NCBI GenBank assembly: GCA_035707105.1
Contig: DASSUI010000051.1
Span: forward strand, 62,001-126,000
DNA length: 64,000 nt
From: JACDAN01 sp035707105
Lineage (GTDB): Bacteria; Actinomycetota; Thermoleophilia; Gaiellales; Gaiellaceae
Direction: 5' to 3'
Position 1 is the stretch's first letter; each line of letters starts with the position of its first letter. The notes under the pieces are model-generated. The model was not told the origin of the DNA. It ran no database searches and saw only the letters and a list, made by a program, of their open reading frames with translations. A program made the position numbers and the translations under genes. Below, one piece after another: positions 60,340 to 64,000 of this stretch.

Positions 60340-60699
60340 TCAGACCAAGTTGTATCGGTTGTCGGCAACGACACCGACGAGGATGAGCACGAATCCGAGC
60401 AGGACGAAGATCGCCGACAGGTTGATGTTCTCCTCCCGCTCGGAGGGCGAGGCCCAACGGACGAAGCGCGAGCCCCAGAAAAGCGGCGCGCCGCTCTCGC
60501 GCTTGAACCGGACGGGACCGCGATTCCCGACGAAGAAGCCGGCGACGAGCAGGAACGACCCTGTCAGGTAGAAGCCGACCGAGATCGCACGGTAGGCGTC
60601 CGCGCCGAGGGCGACGCCGAAGACGAATGCGCCGAGGAGCGTCAGCGCCGAGGCGAGGACGAAGAGGCCCGTCAGGCGGCGGAGCGCCGCGACCCACAT
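60340..60699 (-). CDS. Small three-TM membrane protein of unknown function
   Basis: The 119-residue protein has three hydrophobic helices (about residues 8-30, 38-58 and 93-113), with a polar loop between the second and third containing GAPLFWGSRFVRWASPSERE. I recognise no named family. It starts 1 nt after the stop of the oppF-like gene on the same strand, so it is probably the last gene of the peptide-transporter operon. A transporter-associated role is only positional. Confidence 0.7.
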   Translation of the reverse strand: MWVAALRRLTGLFVLASALTLLGAFVFGVALGADAYRAISVGFYLTGSFLLVAGFFVGNRGPVRFKRESGAPLFWGSRFVRWASPSEREENINLSAIFVLLGFVLILVGVVADNRYNLV

Positions 60700-60700
60700 C

Positions 60701-61822
60701 TCAGGACGCGGAGGGCGTCGGCTCCGCCGACTGCTCGGGCGGGGCCGAGGCGGGGCGCGCGCTCGGCCGGCGCATCTCTTCCTCGGTCAGCGGCCAGCCC
60801 TCGAGCGGGTAGTGGCACGCAGCGACGTGCCCGCCGCCGAACGGGTAGAGCGGCGGCGGCTCGACGTCGCAGTGCCCCTCCTGGAACCGCGGGCAGCGCG
60901 GGTGGAAGTTGCACGCCGCCGGCGGGTTGAGCGGGCTCGGGACGTCGCCCTGGAGCACGATCGGCTTCCGCGCCCGGCCGAGCTCGGGGTTCGGGATCGG
61001 GACCGCGGATAAGAGCGCCCCGGTGTACGGGTGCTTGGGCTCGTGGTAGAGCGTGTTGCGGTCCGCGGTCTCGGCCACCTTCCCGAGGTACATGACGAGC
61101 ACGCGGTCCGAGATGTGGCGGACGACGTTCAGATCGTGCGCGATGAAGATGTAGGTCAGGCCGAAGTCGCGCTGGAGATCCTTGAGCAGGTTCAGAATCT
61201 GCGCCTGGACCGACACGTCGAGTGCTGACACCGGTTCGTCGCACACGATCAGCTTCGGGTTCACCGCGAGGGCGCGCGCGACCCCGATGCGCTGCCGCTG
61301 TCCGCCCGAGAACTCGTGCGGGAACCGGTTGTAGTGCTCCGGGTTGAGGCCCACGACCTCCAGCAGCTCCTGGACGCGCCGCTTGATGCCGGCCGCCGTA
61401 CCCATCTTGTGGATCTCGAGGGCCTCCGCGACGATGAAGCCGACCCGCTTGCGCGCGTTCAGGGAGGCGTACGGGTCCTGGAAGATCATCATCAGCTCGC
61501 GGCGGATCGGCCGCATGTCCGAGCGGGAGAGCCTGGTGATGTCGCGGCCGTCGAAGACGACCCTCCCTGCCGTGGGGTCGAGCAGGCGCATGATGCAGCG
61601 GGCCATCGTCGACTTCCCGCAGCCCGACTCGCCGACGACGCCCAGGGTCTCGCCCGACTTCACGCTGAAGCTGACACCGTCGACCGCCTTGACCGATGCG
61701 ACCTCCTTCTGAAAGACGATGCCCCGGGTGACCGGGAAGTGCTTCTTCAGGTCCTCGACGACGAGGAGCTCGTCCCCGGTCGTCGCGCTGTCGATCACGG
61801 GGCTGGCGTTGTTCGTCGACAC
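60701..61822 (-). CDS. Oligopeptide/dipeptide ABC transporter ATPase, OppF type
   Basis: The 373-residue ATPase has Walker A VGESGCGKSTMARCIMRLLD, Q-loop MMIFQDPYASLN, signature EFSGGQRQRIGVARALAVNP, Walker B LIVCDEPVSALDVS and the C-terminal oligopeptide extension with CNFHPRCPRF. It supplies energy for uptake of peptides, nickel or similar solutes with its partner OppD. The GTG start overlaps the oppD stop by 1 nt; a weakly conserved N-terminus of about 30 residues precedes the ATPase core. Confidence 0.94.
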   Translation of the reverse strand: MSTNNASPVIDSATTGDELLVVEDLKKHFPVTRGIVFQKEVASVKAVDGVSFSVKSGETLGVVGESGCGKSTMARCIMRLLDPTAGRVVFDGRDITRLSRSDMRPIRRELMMIFQDPYASLNARKRVGFIVAEALEIHKMGTAAGIKRRVQELLEVVGLNPEHYNRFPHEFSGGQRQRIGVARALAVNPKLIVCDEPVSALDVSVQAQILNLLKDLQRDFGLTYIFIAHDLNVVRHISDRVLVMYLGKVAETADRNTLYHEPKHPYTGALLSAVPIPNPELGRARKPIVLQGDVPSPLNPPAACNFHPRCPRFQEGHCDVEPPPLYPFGGGHVAACHYPLEGWPLTEEEMRRPSARPASAPPEQSAEPTPSAS

Positions 61823-62844
61823 TAGGACGCCTCCGCCATGGTCCCGGAGAGGAGCTTCGCCGCCTCCCGGTCCTTCGTCTGCTCGTCGAGGTGGCACGCC
61901 TGCAGGTGCATCGGGTCGTTGCTGATGGGAAGGAGCTCGGGCTCCTTCTCCCTGCAGACGCTCATCACGTACGGGCAGCGCGGGTTGAAGCGGCAGCCGC
62001 GCGGCGGGTTGAGGAGCGACGGCGGCTGGCCCGGGATCTGCGTCAGGCGCTCCGTGTCCGTGTCGAGGCGCGGCAGCGAGCCGAGCAGGCCCCACGTGTA
62101 CGGCATGTGCGGCCGACTGAAGAGGCTGTCGACCGGAGCCTTCTCCACGACGCGGGCCGCGTACATGACGACGACGTCGTCCGCCGTCTCGGCGACGACG
62201 CCGAGGTCGTGCGTGATGATGATGATCGCGCTCCCGAACTCCCGCTGGAGCCGGTTCATCAGCTCGAGGATCTGCGCCTGCGTCGTCACGTCGAGCGCGG
62301 TCGTCGGCTCGTCGGCGATCAGCAGGTCGGGATCGTTGATGAGCGCCATCGCGATCATCACCCGCTGGCGCATGCCGCCCGAGAACTGGTGCGGGTAGTC
62401 GCCGATCCGGCGCTCGGCGCGTGGGATGCCGACCGCCTTGAGGAGCTCGAGAGCCCGCGCCCGCGCCTGCTTTCTCGTCACGTCGCGGTGCAGCTGAATC
62501 GCCTCGACGAGCTGGCGCCCGATCGTGTGGACCGGGTTCAGCGACGTCATGGGGTCCTGGAAGATCATCGCGATGTCGTTGCCGCGGATCTCCCGCAGGC
62601 GGCCCGGCTTCATCGTGATCAGGTCATCCCCCTTGAAGAGTGCGTTACCGCTCGTGATCGTGTTCCGGCGGTTGTTCAGACCCATGATCGTCAGGCAGGT
62701 GACGCTCTTGCCACAGCCCGACTCACCGACGATCCCGAGCGTCTTCCCCTTCTCGACCTCGAAGCTCACGCCGTCGACGGCCTTGACGATGCCGTCGTCG
62801 GTGCGGAAGTGCGTCCTCAGGTCGTTGACCTCGAGCAGGGCCAT
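61822..62844 (-). CDS. Oligopeptide/dipeptide ABC transporter ATPase, OppD type
   Basis: The 340-residue ATPase has Walker A GIVGESGCGKSVTCLTIMGL, AMIFQDPMTSLNPVHTIGRQ, signature QFSGGMRQRVMIAMALINDP, Walker B LLIADEPTTALDVT and the C-terminal CRFNPRCPYVMSVC motif typical of OppD/DppD. The ATG has SD AGGAGA. It follows the permease B gene by 31 bp. The permease C that normally lies between them is absent. Confidence 0.95.
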   Translation of the reverse strand: MALLEVNDLRTHFRTDDGIVKAVDGVSFEVEKGKTLGIVGESGCGKSVTCLTIMGLNNRRNTITSGNALFKGDDLITMKPGRLREIRGNDIAMIFQDPMTSLNPVHTIGRQLVEAIQLHRDVTRKQARARALELLKAVGIPRAERRIGDYPHQFSGGMRQRVMIAMALINDPDLLIADEPTTALDVTTQAQILELMNRLQREFGSAIIIITHDLGVVAETADDVVVMYAARVVEKAPVDSLFSRPHMPYTWGLLGSLPRLDTDTERLTQIPGQPPSLLNPPRGCRFNPRCPYVMSVCREKEPELLPISNDPMHLQACHLDEQTKDREAAKLLSGTMAEAS

Positions 62845-62875
62845 TTAGCAAGTCTCCTGGCGCATGGACGAACGG

Positions 62876-63871
62876 CTACGAGAGCCTAATGCGCGGATCG
62901 ATCATTGCGTAGAGGAGGTCGATGAACAGGTTGAAGACGATGACGCAGATGGTCGCGAAGACGACGATCCCCATCACCGCCGGCAGGTCGAAGCCTTCGA
63001 GGGCCTGCAAGGCGCTTCGCCCGAGCCCCGGCAGGCCGAAGACGGTCTCGGTGAAGATGGCGCCTCCCAGCGCGATGGCGATGTCCATGCCCAGCATGGT
63101 CACGACCGGGAGCATCGCGTTCCGGAGGACGTGTGACCGCATCACCAGCCACTCCGGTGCGCCTTTGGCGCGCGCAGTCCGCACGTAGTCCTCGTTCATG
63201 GCCTCGAGAACGTTCGCCCGAATCATCCGGACATAGAGCGCCGCAAAGAGGATCGCGAACGTGATCCAGGGGAGGATGAGCGAATGCGCCCAGTCCATCG
63301 GCCCGCCGCAGTCGGTGGACGGGTTGATCATGTCGCAGTACCCGCCTAACGGCGTCAACCCCGCCTTGTAGCCCACGAAGTAGATGAGGATCAGGCCGAT
63401 CCAGACCGGGTGCGCGGAGATCCCGATCAGGACGAACACCATCGCGGATCGGTCTAACAGGGATCGCGGACGCAGCGCGGAGAGGATTCCGACCGGGACC
63501 GCGATCAGCATCCAGAGGAGCGCGCCGCCGAAGACGAGCGAGGCGGTGACCGGCGCAGCGTCCTTGATGATCTCGGTGACCGGCTGGCGTGTCGCGTACG
63601 ACCGGCCGAGCGAGGGGTGCTTGAGATGGGGGCCGCCGTTGAAGCTGACCGGCATCATGCCGCCAAGGAACCGTCCGTACTGGACGATCACAGGATCGTC
63701 CAGGCCCATCTGCTTGCGGACGCGCTCGACCTGGTCGGGCGGCGCCTGAGGGCCGGCGATCAGCCTGGCGGGCTCGGCCGGGACGAGGAAGAAGATGATG
63801 TAGGAGACAATCGTGACGGCGAGGAAGAGCACTCCCGCCCACAACAGTCGTCTGATCAGATACCTGTACAT
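62876..63871 (-). CDS. Oligopeptide/dipeptide ABC transporter permease, OppB/DppB type
   Basis: The 331-residue permease has the OppB N-terminal helix (YLIRRLLWAGVLFLAVTIVS), the GQ-like PSLGRSYATRQPVTEIIKDA and six helices in total. Its EAA loop is EDYVRTARAKGAPEWLVMRS, followed by GLPGLGRSALQALEGFDLP. The ATG has SD GGAGAG. A hairpin terminator or attenuator lies 80 bp upstream (63949-63978), where a substrate-binding protein gene is expected just beyond the window. Confidence 0.94.
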   Translation of the reverse strand: MYRYLIRRLLWAGVLFLAVTIVSYIIFFLVPAEPARLIAGPQAPPDQVERVRKQMGLDDPVIVQYGRFLGGMMPVSFNGGPHLKHPSLGRSYATRQPVTEIIKDAAPVTASLVFGGALLWMLIAVPVGILSALRPRSLLDRSAMVFVLIGISAHPVWIGLILIYFVGYKAGLTPLGGYCDMINPSTDCGGPMDWAHSLILPWITFAILFAALYVRMIRANVLEAMNEDYVRTARAKGAPEWLVMRSHVLRNAMLPVVTMLGMDIAIALGGAIFTETVFGLPGLGRSALQALEGFDLPAVMGIVVFATICVIVFNLFIDLLYAMIDPRIRLS

Positions 63872-63948
63872 ACGCGCCGCTCTCCGGGTCTGGGAAGAGG
63901 GTCAGAAGCTTACCGCTGGATGCTGCATCACGCCGTTCCTAAGGAGAA

Positions 63949-63978
63949 GGGGCGCCGGCCGAAACCGGCGCCCCTTTT
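63949..63978. terminator. Intrinsic terminator-like hairpin upstream of the opp operon
   Basis: GGGGCGCCGG (63949-63958) pairs with CCGGCGCCCC (63965-63974) around CCGAAA, followed by TTTT on the plus strand and by the less perfect CTTCTCCTT on the minus strand. For leftward transcription it may partly end messages of a gene outside the window before permease B. Confidence 0.8.
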
Positions 63979-64000
63979 CCGTCTTTCAGCGCTCTACCTG

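Overview
The window is 64 kb of very GC-rich (roughly 70%) bacterial chromosome with tightly packed genes on both strands. The gene content fits a deep-branching actinobacterium, most likely of the Thermoleophilia (Gaiellales/Solirubrobacterales) type: long-form HPF, an F420-type LLM oxidoreductase, an FtsEX-prfB block, LCP-type envelope genes, many GTG starts, and many starts placed 6-9 nt after a TAnnnT box, as expected of leaderless transcripts. The lineage is inferred from style and content; there is no rRNA to settle it.

Region 1 (1-5.6 kb) is accessory DNA. From the left it holds a small membrane protein next to an RHS-core protein with a variable C-terminal tip (a likely toxin/immunity pair), a BrnT-like toxin with a ribbon-helix-helix antitoxin, an XRE/nucleotidyltransferase pair, an excisionase-like protein and a frameshifted tyrosine integrase. 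It stops at a tRNA with a CAU anticodon, the probable insertion site.

Region 2 (5.6-28 kb) is mixed housekeeping and signalling: YjbQ, a metallophosphoesterase, two histidine kinases, an MFS drug exporter, a beta-lactamase-like/MmcQ fusion, an LLM oxidoreductase, an aldo/keto reductase, a GH26-like secreted enzyme, RlmN, a secreted gamma-glutamyltransferase with a CARDB-like domain, a MacB/FtsX-type permease, MscL and an MMPL exporter with an operator-like palindrome.

Region 3 (27.8-45.6 kb) carries translation rescue, division and secretion genes: tmRNA (tag ASADDNRALALAA), SmpB, RNase R, FtsX, FtsE, prfB with its programmed frameshift, SecA and HPF. Between them lie an SAM-hydrolysing DUF62 protein, a large cyclase/AAA/TPR regulator and a third histidine kinase.

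Region 4 (45.5-57.6 kb) combines envelope sugar metabolism (two sugar nucleotidyltransferases, a cupin, a UDP-glucose/GDP-mannose dehydrogenase and an LCP ligase) with the methyl cycle (AhcY and MetH). The MetH leader can form an SD-sequestering pseudoknot.

Region 5 (57.6-64 kb) has atpD-atpC without the rest of the ATP synthase operon, an anti-sigma-like protein, a small membrane protein, and a dipeptide/oligopeptide ABC set (permease B, ATPases D and F) with no permease C between B and D.

The observations most worth following up are the MetH leader pseudoknot, a 70-bp structured repeat found twice directly after stop codons with a compensatory base change, and the recurrent leaderless-start signature.
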